NCBI GenBank assembly: GCA_003144275.1
Contig: NJBF01000004.1
Location: 1 to 64,000, forward strand
Origin: Candidatus Heimdallarchaeota archaeon B3_Heim
Lineage (GTDB): Archaea > Asgardarchaeota > Heimdallarchaeia > Hodarchaeales > Hodarchaeaceae
DNA length: 64,000 bases
Reading direction: 5' to 3'
Shown here: piece by piece, positions 53,607 through 63,168 of the stretch
Numbering within the stretch: the first letter of the stretch is position 1
Layout: every line of letters begins with the position of its first letter
Notes under the pieces: model-generated
The model's database searches: none
Told to the model about the DNA's origin: nothing
Seen by the model: only the letters and a program-made list of their open reading frames with translations
Made by a program: the position numbers and the translations under genes

Positions 53607-53735
53607 TTGATTTCACAAGAGGTAATGCTATTCGAGACTGGACTCATGAGATATTAAAGATTTACCTGATTTCCCTTTAATCAATACTATCTCGCTATAA
53701 TTGTAGTGAGACAAATATCCAAGGATTCTTCATTT
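53607..53735. promoter_or_regulatory. Divergent promoter region of the thiamine locus
   Basis: These 129 bases separate the ThiR-like gene from the kinase gene. The minus strand has TTTAATATC near 53653-53661 and the plus strand has CTATAATT at 53693-53700, about 43 bases before the ATG at 53736. Both look like TATA boxes. Any ThiR operator should lie here, but I could not pick out a clear palindrome. Confidence 0.45.
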
Positions 53736-54650
53736 ATGACTCTTGATTTAAACTCTATACAAGGTATTCCAAAGGACATTCTCCCTGATAAAGTTGATTC
53801 AATTCAAATTATAAAAGGAGGAATGAACAATCAGAATATTTTGCTAAATGGGTCTTATTTACTCAAAGCTTACATACAACGTGATGAGAAAAATGATCCT
53901 GTCCAATTGAGATACCTACGTGAAAAAACTGCTTTTGTGAAGTTAACGAATTTGAAGTTTATGCCCAATTTCCTTAATTCATATGAAAAGGAGAACGAAT
54001 TATACATTGCTCGAATGTGGGCTGAGGGAAGAATACTAAGTCTAACTGATTTAGACAATTATACTGATACCCTAGTAACAACTCTATCTTCTCTTCATAG
54101 GCAGCATTATACCTGTGAAGCTGATTATAACTATTTTGATGTCATTACACGATATTTACAAGAATACAGGCATCGTTTTAGGAACCAAAAATGGAATTTA
54201 CCAGACGTAATGGCGGTTTCCTCTTTCTATGATCAAAATAAAGATAAATTAGTCGAACTTGAGAAATCTCGACTCTTAACACGTATACATGGAGATTTAG
54301 TATTTTCAAATATAATTTGTTCTCATCAAAAGTGTATCTTCATTGATTGGGAGTACACTACATATGGTGATCCCCTTATAGATCTTGCTTATCTTATTAC
54401 TCAGAATTCTATTGCTAAAAAATCCGAGAGAAAATTAATCCGTCTTTATGCACATCATAACTTTTTAGAAATTGATCCTCGACGGTTATCTATATATAAA
54501 AATTTGATGAATTTAATGTCTGCACTCTGGTACTCGCTTCAAGTAATGCGTTTCAGTAACAATAAACTTACACATTCTGAATTGAACCTTTCAGGAACTC
54601 AATTTGAAGAGCTTGCGAAACAGGGGTTTTCTCAATTGAAAATTCATTAA
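53736..54650 (+). CDS. APH/choline-kinase-fold kinase, possibly thiamine kinase
   Basis: The 304-residue protein has the aminoglycoside-phosphotransferase/choline-kinase fold. The catalytic loop is IHGDLVFSNII (H185, D187, N192) and the metal-binding motif is CIFIDWEYTTYGDPLIDLAYL (D204). The nucleotide lobe near the N-terminus has IIKGGMNNQN and a lysine in LLKAY. Position next to ThiR and the thiamine transporter suggests thiamine or a precursor as substrate, as for bacterial ThiK; the sequence alone does not prove it. A GTG at 53706 is in frame, but the TATA box at 53693-53700 would put transcription near 53722. The ATG at 53736 is therefore the better start. Confidence 0.7.
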   Translation: MTLDLNSIQGIPKDILPDKVDSIQIIKGGMNNQNILLNGSYLLKAYIQRDEKNDPVQLRYLREKTAFVKLTNLKFMPNFLNSYEKENELYIARMWAEGRILSLTDLDNYTDTLVTTLSSLHRQHYTCEADYNYFDVITRYLQEYRHRFRNQKWNLPDVMAVSSFYDQNKDKLVELEKSRLLTRIHGDLVFSNIICSHQKCIFIDWEYTTYGDPLIDLAYLITQNSIAKKSERKLIRLYAHHNFLEIDPRRLSIYKNLMNLMSALWYSLQVMRFSNNKLTHSELNLSGTQFEELAKQGFSQLKIH

Positions 54651-54712
54651 TTATTGTTAGATACGAAGTCTTGGTTTTGCAAAATGCTTCATAGGTCAGC
54701 TATAACAGAGAC

Positions 54713-54723
54713 CTATATTTTTA
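54713..54723 (+). promoter_or_regulatory. TATA-like element upstream of the thiB-like gene
   Basis: CTATATTTTTA lies 56-66 bases before the ATG at 54779, with transcription then expected near 54745. A second A/T-rich stretch (ATATATATTTA, near 54760) is too close to the start to act as a TATA box for that ATG. Confidence 0.3.
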
Positions 54724-54778
54724 AGAGATTAAGCAATCGGTACTTTTAAAGACACAGAATATATATTTAGGCGATTTT

Positions 54779-56026
54779 ATGAAAAGAAATTTGAATTCAT
54801 GTCTTTTTATTACAGCTCTAATTTTGATTTATGGTTTAAATAGAATTCCTTTCTCATCTGCGTACTCTGAGGTCGAATCACTTCAAGACACACAACTAGT
54901 AATTTATACGTACGATAGTTTACTAAATGACCCTTATTTTAACATCGAGGGGAATTTTTCCCAGGTTTCTGAACTCCCTGAGAATAATATTCAAATTACT
55001 CGATTTAGTGATGCTAATGAACTTATAGTGAGATTAGAAGCAGAGAAGAGTAATCCTATAGCAGATGTTGTAATTGGAATCGATAATACGCTAATACATT
55101 TAATAGAGGACAAAACTACTGTTTTAGAACCATATTCCCCAATTTCGATTTCTCAGATAGAAACAAATCTAATCCAAAATCTCGATCCTGAACAGTTTCT
55201 TATTCCTTACGATTATGGGATTATCAGCCTTTATTATCAAAATCAGATTATTAATTCATCTACTAATCCAGAATTAGAAAACTTGACTTTAAATAGTCTT
55301 CTCACTTCAGATCTGCTTCCAATGCTCATTGTGGAGAATCCAAAATACAGTAGTCCAGGCCTGGGATTTTTATTATGGATAATAGCTGTTTATGGGGATC
55401 CAGAAATTAACTTTGATGGACTACTTGAGAGCAATTGGCGATACTGGTGGAATGCCTCACGGAATAAAATAACAATAACAAAATCATGGGGTGACGCATT
55501 TAATATATTCTTTACCCCAGAGGAAGGGAAACCAATTATGGTATCCTATGGAACATCTCCAGCTTATAGTTATTGTCAGTGGGCTGATAACAGTACATCT
55601 GCAGTTGTTACTCAAGAAGATGATCAACAAAACGCTTGGCTTCAAATTGAGGGAATAGGCCTTGTTAAAGATGCACCTCATAAGGAAAATGCTAAGCAAT
55701 TCATTGATTGGTTTTTGAGTCCTGCCTTACAGAGTGAAATTCCAGAACATCAATGGATGTATCCAGCAAATACTGAAGTTACTCTTTCAACATGCTTTGA
55801 AGAATCAGTAATTCATCCAGATGAAGTTTATAGACTGAATGATCTTCTTTCTCCTGATCTATTAGCAAAAAATTTAGCAGACTGGATAGACCAATGGGAA
55901 CAAGTCATTGTACTGGGCTACATTGATTCTGAAGCTGATATACCCAGCTTTGAATTCTACCCAACTCTACTTGGATTGATTATCCTAGGTATTCCTGTAT
56001 TAATAAAGAAGAAAAAACGCGAATAA
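54779..56026 (+). CDS. thiB: Thiamine ABC transporter substrate-binding protein (ThiB-like), membrane-anchored
   Basis: This 415-residue extracellular binding protein starts with a signal peptide (about 1-30). It follows the ThiB/TbpA pattern: LVIYTYDSLLNDPYF, then ADVVIGIDNTL, PYDYGIISLYY, LIVENPKYSSPGLGFLLWII with YG, KSWGDAFNIFF and VSYGTSPAYSY. These regions form the thiamine site in bacterial ThiB. Unlike Gram-negative periplasmic versions, it ends in a hydrophobic helix and a lysine tail (FYPTLLGLIILGIPVLIKKK), so it is tethered to the membrane, as expected in an archaeon. The permease gene follows after 43 bases. Confidence 0.85.
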   Translation: MKRNLNSCLFITALILIYGLNRIPFSSAYSEVESLQDTQLVIYTYDSLLNDPYFNIEGNFSQVSELPENNIQITRFSDANELIVRLEAEKSNPIADVVIGIDNTLIHLIEDKTTVLEPYSPISISQIETNLIQNLDPEQFLIPYDYGIISLYYQNQIINSSTNPELENLTLNSLLTSDLLPMLIVENPKYSSPGLGFLLWIIAVYGDPEINFDGLLESNWRYWWNASRNKITITKSWGDAFNIFFTPEEGKPIMVSYGTSPAYSYCQWADNSTSAVVTQEDDQQNAWLQIEGIGLVKDAPHKENAKQFIDWFLSPALQSEIPEHQWMYPANTEVTLSTCFEESVIHPDEVYRLNDLLSPDLLAKNLADWIDQWEQVIVLGYIDSEADIPSFEFYPTLLGLIILGIPVLIKKKKRE

Positions 56027-56069
56027 TCGTCAGTTCTTATCTTTTGAATGGTATCCGGTTTGATTCCTA

Positions 56070-57779
56070 ATGCGTATAAAACAGAATTCTCTCAAAACTT
56101 TGATTGTGCTTGTTATTCCTATTTCTTTTCTATTTTTCTTCTTTTTTATTCCCTTAATTAACATTTTCGCACTTGCTTTTGGAATATTGGATGAGGGGAC
56201 AATATTTACATTATCACCTTTATTAGATGTTTTAACTCATCCATTAAACAGATATTTCCTAATCTGGGATATACAACAGGCACTCCTTACCACTTTTCTT
56301 TGTTTATTGATTGGAATTCCTGGATCATATATTTTAGCTCACTATAAGTTTCCCTTTAGGAATACAATTCGAAATCTTTTAACAATTCCATTCATCCTTC
56401 CTCCAATTGTAGTTTTAATGGGATTTATTTCTGTTTTTGGTCATGGGAGTCTAATTAATAATTTCTGGAAAGATTTAACAGGATTTCGACTAATAGACAT
56501 TTACAATACCAATGAAGGTATTATTCTAGCTCACATATTCTATAATATTCCAGTAATTATCCGGATTACTGAGATAGGATGGAGGAATGTAAACCCAGAG
56601 CTAATTGCAGTTGCTAAGAGTCTAAAAGCTTCAAATTGGAGGATATTCAGAAAAATTCAATTTCCTCAATTATTTCCGATTTTAGCTGCTGCTTCTTTAC
56701 TTGTGTTCATCTATTCATTCAATAGTTTTGCAATTGTGCTTGTATTGGGAGGAGTAAAGTTTCAAACGTTAGAAGTAAGGATTTTCGACTATTTTTGGGC
56801 TCGTTTTGATTATAATGCTGCTGCAGCACTCACAATGATCCAACTATTCATTAATACCCTTGTTATTTTCCTTTATCTTTATTTTTCGAATAAATATGAA
56901 ATCCCTACTGAAAGACTTGCTTGGAAAATCGAAAATTCATTGTTTCATCGACCAATTAATCTTAAATCTGTGCTTAGAACGATTTTTGTTGGATTATATT
57001 TTGCATTTGTGGGAATTATATGTGTACTTCCAATCGTTGGGGTCTTTTTTGCTTCATTTACTTCTTCTGATAATGCATTTACACTACTCAACTATTCTAA
57101 ATTGCTTGATCGCGATATTAGTACCTTTATAGGATTACCTCCACATTCTATGATAGCTAATAGTTTGTTATTTGGTTTAGGAGTTATTCTCATCGCCCCT
57201 ATTCTTGCACTCTTACTTAATTATGGATTAAATTATGAAACGACAAATAAAGGAAGACCAAAGATAACTTTATTTCGATCTTTTAGTGGAATTATAGTAA
57301 TTTTACCATTAACTGTCTCTTCTATCACACTTGCTTTTTCTCTATTTAGTATATATCGAGATACACCAGTTTATGAGAATATTGCCATAGTTATAATCAT
57401 TGCTCAAACATTGATTGCTTTTCCATTTGCAAATCGTATTATTGCAGCAACCCGATCAAATATTGATCAAACCATTATAAACGTTGCTCGAAGTCTTGGG
57501 GTATCACGATTAGGAGCATTTTTTAAAATAGAGCTTCCTTTATTACTACCTGGAATTGTTATCGCAGGATTATTTAGCTTTGCAATCTCAATTGGAGAAT
57601 TTGGAGCGACTTACTTTCTATCAAAGACGAATTTTGCCACGATCCCCGTAGGAATTTACAGATTAGTCGCTACTAGAAATATCGGACCCGCAGCAGCTTT
57701 TGCATCCCTCCTCGTAATAATCACGGTTGGAAGCTTCATGATTATTGAAAGAGTAGGAAAGGTTGATTTCAGGATATAA
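56070..57779 (+). CDS. thiP: Thiamine ABC transporter permease, two-domain (ThiP-like)
   Basis: A 569-residue membrane protein with about 12 helices in two BPD-transport (MetI-like) halves, roughly 60-270 and 345-565. Each half has an EAA-type loop that contacts the ATPase: SLKASNWRIFRKIQFPQLFPIL (about 190-211, split over the loop) and SLGVSRLGAFFKIELPLLL (about 475-493). Fusion of both halves in one chain is normal for ThiP. It lies between the ThiB-like and ThiQ-like genes. The ATG has no strong ribosome site; GGTTTGAT lies about 8 bases upstream. Confidence 0.85.
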   Translation: MRIKQNSLKTLIVLVIPISFLFFFFFIPLINIFALAFGILDEGTIFTLSPLLDVLTHPLNRYFLIWDIQQALLTTFLCLLIGIPGSYILAHYKFPFRNTIRNLLTIPFILPPIVVLMGFISVFGHGSLINNFWKDLTGFRLIDIYNTNEGIILAHIFYNIPVIIRITEIGWRNVNPELIAVAKSLKASNWRIFRKIQFPQLFPILAAASLLVFIYSFNSFAIVLVLGGVKFQTLEVRIFDYFWARFDYNAAAALTMIQLFINTLVIFLYLYFSNKYEIPTERLAWKIENSLFHRPINLKSVLRTIFVGLYFAFVGIICVLPIVGVFFASFTSSDNAFTLLNYSKLLDRDISTFIGLPPHSMIANSLLFGLGVILIAPILALLLNYGLNYETTNKGRPKITLFRSFSGIIVILPLTVSSITLAFSLFSIYRDTPVYENIAIVIIIAQTLIAFPFANRIIAATRSNIDQTIINVARSLGVSRLGAFFKIELPLLLPGIVIAGLFSFAISIGEFGATYFLSKTNFATIPVGIYRLVATRNIGPAAAFASLLVIITVGSFMIIERVGKVDFRI

Positions 57780-57807
57780 GTGGTTAAATGATAAATGGTG
57801 ATTAAGG

Positions 57808-58914
57808 ATGCCTTATTTTGAAGTAAACAACCTCTATTATAGATATGAAGAACAATGGGTTCTTGAAGACATTTCGTTTAAAGGAGAAGAAGGAGAATTA
57901 ATCGCAATAGTAGGGCCATCTGGTTGTGGCAAAACAACGATACTTAAAACCATTGTAGGTATCTTATCTCCTCAACAAGGCTCCATCATCATTAACTCTA
58001 ATGATATTACAGATAAACCGATTGAAACGAGAAATATTGGTTATGTTCCTCAGAATCAGGGCCTTTTTCCACATCTAACTGTGTTTGAGAATATTGCTTT
58101 TGGACTTAAGGCTCAAAAGTGGAAAAAGGATGATATTGAAAAGCATATACAAGAATTGGCAAAACTAAGTGGATTAGAAGACATCTTGGCTCGAAAACCT
58201 CATGAGATAAGTGGTGGCCAACAACAAAGAGTCGCATTATTACGAGCTCTGGCTCCATTTCCTAAATTACTTCTACTAGATGAACCGCTAAGTAATATCG
58301 ATACTAATTTACGAGAACAATTAGCGATTTATATCCGAAGAATTCAAGAAGAGTCGCAAATAACAACATTATTTGTTACACATGATTTAGAAGAAGCGAA
58401 AATGCTCGCTGATAAACTGGTAGTAGTAAATCAGGGAAAAGTACTACAAATAGGTTCACCAATAGAAGTAAATCTCAATCCAATATCTATTGAAGTAGCA
58501 ACAACACTAGGTTTGAAGAATTTATATAAAACTATTTCTATTGTTAAAAATATTGAAAAACGGTCAATTCGTTTAATAAGTGAAGTTGGAAATATTGAAA
58601 TTTCGAATCAAGACCTTTATGATTCCAATAGAGAAGTAAAAGGTGTTTATATTAGCCCTACAATGATAACTATATCCCGTGAGCCTTTTAGTACTGAGAA
58701 TTCATTTAAAGGAAAAGTATTTGCAGTTATACCTGAACCAATGGTAAGGCAAGTGACGTTATTAGTATCAATACCATTAAATTCTGATAAATTAAATAAA
58801 AATGATTATAAAGTTTTAAGAGTCCAAATACCTAGTTCTAAATGTGATTATCAGATCTCGGAAATTGTCTATGTTAATATTCTACAGGAAGGAATTAAAC
58901 TTTATGAATCATAA
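57808..58914 (+). CDS. thiQ: ABC transporter ATPase (ThiQ-like) with C-terminal TOBE-type extension
   Basis: A 368-residue ATP-binding protein. Walker A is GPSGCGKTT (36-44), the Q-loop lies at PQNQGLFP (81-88), the signature is ISGGQQQRVAL (134-144), Walker B is LLLLDEP (154-160) and the switch histidine is H192. The extension after residue 230 (about 140 residues) is longer than in bacterial ThiQ and resembles the TOBE-type regulatory domains of other importer ATPases. It follows the permease after 28 bases with GGTGATT about 6 bases before the start. Together with ThiB- and ThiP-like proteins it should power thiamine uptake. Confidence 0.85.
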   Translation: MPYFEVNNLYYRYEEQWVLEDISFKGEEGELIAIVGPSGCGKTTILKTIVGILSPQQGSIIINSNDITDKPIETRNIGYVPQNQGLFPHLTVFENIAFGLKAQKWKKDDIEKHIQELAKLSGLEDILARKPHEISGGQQQRVALLRALAPFPKLLLLDEPLSNIDTNLREQLAIYIRRIQEESQITTLFVTHDLEEAKMLADKLVVVNQGKVLQIGSPIEVNLNPISIEVATTLGLKNLYKTISIVKNIEKRSIRLISEVGNIEISNQDLYDSNREVKGVYISPTMITISREPFSTENSFKGKVFAVIPEPMVRQVTLLVSIPLNSDKLNKNDYKVLRVQIPSSKCDYQISEIVYVNILQEGIKLYES

Positions 58915-58961
58915 CTATTTCTTATTTATACTATTGAATAATGAGAAATGAGCCGGAAAAC

Positions 58962-59210
58962 TTAAGAATTATCCTCTAACGATTCACTAATTATTAGTGT
59001 TATTGATTTGGTTACACCAGGTACTTTACGAATTTCTTTCGTGACAAAACTCCCTAGTGATTTGACATTTTTTGCTTTGACCTCAATAAACAAATCATAT
59101 TCACCGAAAGTTATTTTACAGTTCTTAATTTCATCTAACTCAAGAACTTGCTTTTTAACAGTCTGTTCAGTTCCAGGCATAACACATAATAATATGATAG
59201 CATCTACCAT
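58962..59210 (-). CDS. Stand-alone Lrp/AsnC ligand-binding (RAM) domain protein
   Basis: An 82-residue protein that is only the alpha/beta sandwich of Lrp/AsnC regulators, without a DNA-binding domain: VDAIILLCVMPGTEQ, then KITFGEYDLFIEVKAKN (the G-x-YD-x-x-x-x-V turn) and VTKSITLIISES. Such stand-alone RAM proteins are common in archaea; they oligomerise, bind amino acids and may modulate full-length Lrp proteins. The gene converges with the ThiQ-like gene, with 47 bases between stops. No link to thiamine is visible. Confidence 0.8.
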   Translation of the reverse strand: MVDAIILLCVMPGTEQTVKKQVLELDEIKNCKITFGEYDLFIEVKAKNVKSLGSFVTKEIRKVPGVTKSITLIISESLEDNS

Positions 59211-59550
59211 CCGTCTTAGCTCCTTTTGATTACCAATTTAGCTCATTCGATTTATAGCAAGATAGACAGATTTAATTTGGACTCAATTGAAAGAAAATTC
59301 ATGAATTGTTTAAATTGTTTGGCAAATTAATTTAAGATTTAAAATAAATATAAGAAATATTATTAGTGAATTACTCATTAGGTCATTTAGGATCAATAAA
59401 TCCGATAAGAAACTAATAATTTTTAATTATTTGGTATTTCAAGATAATTAATTGAACATATGTGACTCTCTTAGCACTTCATCTTATTAAAAAATGCTTA
59501 GTAAACTTTATTCGGACTATTGTTAGAAATCAGCTTAAAATGGAATCAAA
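59211..59550. other. AT-rich intergenic region
   Basis: About 340 bases between divergent genes (RAM protein on minus, TPR protein on plus). It is very AT-rich and must hold both promoters, but many TATA-like stretches compete and I cannot choose among them. I see no repeats, RNA gene or open frame of interest. Confidence 0.5.
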
Positions 59551-60240
59551 ATGTCCCAATTTCAAGAATTACAACAACAACAATCGAACTTAGCCTTGAT
59601 CTTTGATCGTCTTGGCATCACTCAAGAAATTCATTCAGTTAATTTTCAAAATGAACTTAATTCAAAGGAGCTAGATGACTTATCCCACATTATTGAGAAA
59701 TTTAGTTTATTGCTCAATGAAATACCATCTGAGGAATTAGCTAGTAAAGTTATTCTGGATCAAAGACTCCTTATTCGCCTTGGTAATTATTTTACTATGT
59801 TAAACGACTTTGATCAAGCACTAGAGCTTTACGAATTGAGCAACAAAATGGAAGAAAATGAATGGGCTTATTATAATACGGGTAAAATTCTTTTCCAACA
59901 AGAGCACATGGAAGCTGCTTATTTGAAGTACGAACAGGCAATAAAAATGAAGCCTGATTTTTTACAAGCCATTAGAGCTCAAGCAGAGATTCTTTTGGAA
60001 CAAGGACAACATAAGAAAGCAATCGTAAAATTACAACAGAGTCAGAAAATTAATCCTAATGATCAAGTCACAAACAGACTTTTAGCTGACATATATTTAC
60101 AGAATGGAGAGAAAGACGAGGCTCTTACTCATTTAAAGGCGATTCACCATAAAGATGAACAGATTTTCGAACAAATTGATGAATTGGAAAAATCAAAGAG
60201 TAAAACGGCTCGTTTTCGTAAATTTTTTCGTCGAAATTAA
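59551..60240 (+). CDS. TPR-repeat protein
   Basis: A 229-residue soluble helical protein with about four tetratricopeptide repeats (roughly 71-100, 104-137, 138-171 and 172-200), seen from spaced A/G, Y and P residues as in NTGKILFQQEHMEAAYLKYE and the terminal INPN and MKPD turns. The N-terminal 65 residues are another helical segment, and the C-terminus is basic (SKTARFRKFFRRN), perhaps for nucleic-acid or membrane contact. TPRs bind partner proteins; the partner is unknown. The helicase gene follows after 129 bases. A second ATG 11 bases upstream is out of frame. Confidence 0.7.
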   Translation: MSQFQELQQQQSNLALIFDRLGITQEIHSVNFQNELNSKELDDLSHIIEKFSLLLNEIPSEELASKVILDQRLLIRLGNYFTMLNDFDQALELYELSNKMEENEWAYYNTGKILFQQEHMEAAYLKYEQAIKMKPDFLQAIRAQAEILLEQGQHKKAIVKLQQSQKINPNDQVTNRLLADIYLQNGEKDEALTHLKAIHHKDEQIFEQIDELEKSKSKTARFRKFFRRN

Positions 60241-60369
60241 TGGGGAGTTTTTCTTCTGTATTCTAGAAAAACAAACTGAAAGATTGATCATTGTTACGTT
60301 TATTTCTTATAACCCCAAGCAAGAAAGTTTTGAATACTTACTAGAATATAGTTTCTACGGAGAATACCG

Positions 60370-62187
60370 TTGAATTCTGTCATTTCTGACCTGATTATTC
60401 ACCCCTCAGTAAGACCTCAACAGCAGAGAACATATATTCAAATTCAAGAGAATTGGTCAAGATACTCTTCCTTCTTTTGCTCTTTACCCACGGGTTCAGG
60501 AAAAACAGATATTGCGGCATGTTTGTTATCCAATTATCTTCTCACAAATTCCAATGGGAAGATTGATATTCTTGTCCCGTATAAAATGCATCAAGACTTT
60601 TGGTATTCTGTATTACAAAAGTATGGACGGAAACATGGGTTTTCTGTTGCTCTCTTAAAGGGAAGAGCAGCTTATTATTGTCCTATCATTAAATCTGGTG
60701 CTAACATTTCACCATGTGCTTTTGATCCACCGTACGCAAGAACTTGTCGATCTCGACAACGTTGTCCTCTCCTCATCGCTCGTCGGCAGATTAGAAAAAG
60801 TCAGGTTAGGATTCTTAATTGGTGGGTATTTAAATATGTAGATTTGGGAGAAGAAAAAGCCACTTTTCGAATATTCGATGAGGCACATAATCTATTAAAT
60901 TTAGAAACCTTAGTGCGAGTTGAAATAAGCTTTTCATTGCTAAGATCGCTTACAGAAGACGAAAAATCATTAGCAGTATTCCGTAACTGGGAAAAAACTC
61001 TATTAAAAGAAAAACAATTCGCAGAAATCGATTTACAAGAAGGATTAGATTTTCTTCATATGTTAAAGGGAGTATTAGCGAAAAAAGAGCTATTTATTGC
61101 AAAGCAGATGAATACACGTCCTGATTCTATCAGCCTTGATAGCCTGAGGGAGTTAAAGCGAGTAACTGAACTAATTACCGCGATATCAGATCTTATTGAG
61201 AATCCTAATTCAGCTGACTTGGCTTTTTTTCTTCAGAGAGATCGATCTAAAGGTACACTAAAGCTTACTGTTCAGCCATTTGACATTGCTTACATATTTT
61301 CCAAATTATTTCGAGGAGGAAAAAACCTTTTTATGTCTGCTACCATCGGAGATGGTGAATATCTCGCAAAATTACTTGGAATGGATCCAAAACACTGTTT
61401 GTATATAAAAGAATCTTCTGCGTTTGATAAAAATAATCATCCCTTTGTATTACTTAAAGAGGCGAAAAATCTTTCTACTGCAAATTCTAATAAGAAAAAG
61501 GACACCTTTGAATTCATCCAAAAGTACGCTCAGCCATTTATGAATTTGTTGTATAAAAATAAACAACGTGGACTTATTTTAGCATCAAGTTTTGAACTTG
61601 CACGGTTAATGGAGGGTTTAGCACGTGCAAATGGATTAGTAGTTATAACTCATACAGCAGGAAAATCTGATACCGCTGTCAAATCATTCATTGATGCAAA
61701 AAAGGGTGATATTTTAATTACACCGTCAGCCTGGGAGGGAATTTCACTAGATGATGATTTAGCACGTCTCTGTTTGATCCCCAAAGTTCCTTTCCCAATG
61801 ATGTTTGACCCAATTGTTCAAAGAAAAGTAAAAAAGTATCCTAATTTCCTTGAAAATGATGTACTAATCACTATTCAACAAGCCCATGGACGAATCCAGC
61901 GTAATCCTGAAGATTGGGGAATGACTATATTCTTTGATGGAAACTTTCGTTGGTTAAAAAATAAACGGAAAAGTAGTTTGGAACCTTGGTTTCTTGATCG
62001 TATTACTGAAATTACTGTTCAGGAAACATTACATCTCTTTGAAAATATGCTTGAAACATCCAATAAAAGTCACAAGAAACGAGGAAGTTCTCAAAAGAGA
62101 AACAACTTTTCACGGATGAAAAAAACTGATCGTGATTGGCTTCAAACAAGTGGATTAGCTGATCTACTTTCAAAACCAGAAGAATAA
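60370..62187 (+). CDS. Rad3/DinG-type superfamily 2 helicase with probable Fe-S cluster
   Basis: The 605-residue protein has Walker A PTGSGKT (40-46), a DEAH box (D180-H183), a motif III-like MSATIGDG, motif V around SAWEGISLDDD and motif VI QAHGRIQR. Between Walker A and the DEAH box are four cysteines (C104, C116, C126 and C132) in the place where XPD/Rad3, FancJ and DinG carry a 4Fe-4S cluster; the spacing is not that of canonical XPD. It is therefore likely a 5'-3' DNA helicase in repair or R-loop processing. The start is TTG with GGAG about 8 bases upstream; the next Met is too far into the protein. Confidence 0.75.
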   Translation: MNSVISDLIIHPSVRPQQQRTYIQIQENWSRYSSFFCSLPTGSGKTDIAACLLSNYLLTNSNGKIDILVPYKMHQDFWYSVLQKYGRKHGFSVALLKGRAAYYCPIIKSGANISPCAFDPPYARTCRSRQRCPLLIARRQIRKSQVRILNWWVFKYVDLGEEKATFRIFDEAHNLLNLETLVRVEISFSLLRSLTEDEKSLAVFRNWEKTLLKEKQFAEIDLQEGLDFLHMLKGVLAKKELFIAKQMNTRPDSISLDSLRELKRVTELITAISDLIENPNSADLAFFLQRDRSKGTLKLTVQPFDIAYIFSKLFRGGKNLFMSATIGDGEYLAKLLGMDPKHCLYIKESSAFDKNNHPFVLLKEAKNLSTANSNKKKDTFEFIQKYAQPFMNLLYKNKQRGLILASSFELARLMEGLARANGLVVITHTAGKSDTAVKSFIDAKKGDILITPSAWEGISLDDDLARLCLIPKVPFPMMFDPIVQRKVKKYPNFLENDVLITIQQAHGRIQRNPEDWGMTIFFDGNFRWLKNKRKSSLEPWFLDRITEITVQETLHLFENMLETSNKSHKKRGSSQKRNNFSRMKKTDRDWLQTSGLADLLSKPEE

Positions 62188-62286
62188 TTACTTAATTCTT
62201 TCTAAGCGATACACTGAAATGGGGAAAAAACAAATATATTACTCGTAAACGTTTCTCGTTGAAGAAAGTAATTTGGAGAATTCCGC

Positions 62287-63135
62287 ATGCATTTTATGTT
62301 ATATCCCCCCATTTCGGTCCAAGGAACAATAACAAGAGAATTAAATCTGCCAGGAATTGAAACACTTAAATCATTTAGTGTAACTCCTGAAAATGTAAGT
62401 TTCACTATCAATCATAATGATTCTCTACAAACGATTGATGTTATTACTTTCAATTCCCCTGTAACCGATGTTAATTTTCGTATCAGTCCTGATGACGACT
62501 ATCCGCTAGAATTAATGCCAATGGCGACAGTAGAGTTTCTCGAGGGATTCGCTCAGCTGATTGAGGGTTATACACTCATTACAGAGGAGGTTCCTGAGAC
62601 TGGGTACTTAGAATTATTTCGAGGAGATGTTTACCCAATTTCCATTAGAAGAGCGGACAAGAATCTGTATGCTACTACTGCAGAATTACGGCCTTTGCGG
62701 AAAGACTACTTTGTTGCCCTCAATAACTTTCTCCAGATTGATTTTGAAGAGCAGCTAGAAACATCACTAGCGACATTTGTGGAGAACGTTCTACATCCTA
62801 TGACAACAACAATGAAAGAGGTCTTCGCACTTGAAGAGAATAAAGATTGTGAAGATTCTGTAGTAACAGTCATCAAAGATGATTTTCACAGTTTAATCTC
62901 ACGAACTGAAGAATTAATTAGCATTGTTGATTATAATATGGACCAAACAGCAGAACGGAATAAGGCATTCCTTCGTCTAAGCCTCCCAGTAATGCTGAAA
63001 CAAGCGATTCTCGATAGTATCAATGATTTCGTACAATTTTCAAGAAAAGCAAACGCAATTTCATTGTCAATCAACAAAAGAACTGAAATTACGGCCGAGG
63101 CTCTTGCTGACCTTATAACAAAATTCTTCCATTAG
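62287..63135 (+). CDS. Hypothetical protein, 282 residues
   Basis: A soluble protein that I do not recognise. The first half (about 1-160) looks beta-rich, with ISVQGTITRELNLPG and DVNFRISPDDDYPLE; the second half (160-282) is helical and acidic with few cysteines and no known catalytic motif. The ATG at 62287 has GGAG about 8 bases upstream; a second Met lies at codon 4. It lies 99 bases after the helicase and 33 bases before the adenine deaminase gene, so the three may share a transcript. Nothing in the sequence links it to either function. Confidence 0.6.
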   Translation: MHFMLYPPISVQGTITRELNLPGIETLKSFSVTPENVSFTINHNDSLQTIDVITFNSPVTDVNFRISPDDDYPLELMPMATVEFLEGFAQLIEGYTLITEEVPETGYLELFRGDVYPISIRRADKNLYATTAELRPLRKDYFVALNNFLQIDFEEQLETSLATFVENVLHPMTTTMKEVFALEENKDCEDSVVTVIKDDFHSLISRTEELISIVDYNMDQTAERNKAFLRLSLPVMLKQAILDSINDFVQFSRKANAISLSINKRTEITAEALADLITKFFH

Positions 63136-63168
63136 ATTTTTCTTCTTTACCGATTTTTGGTGATTTAA

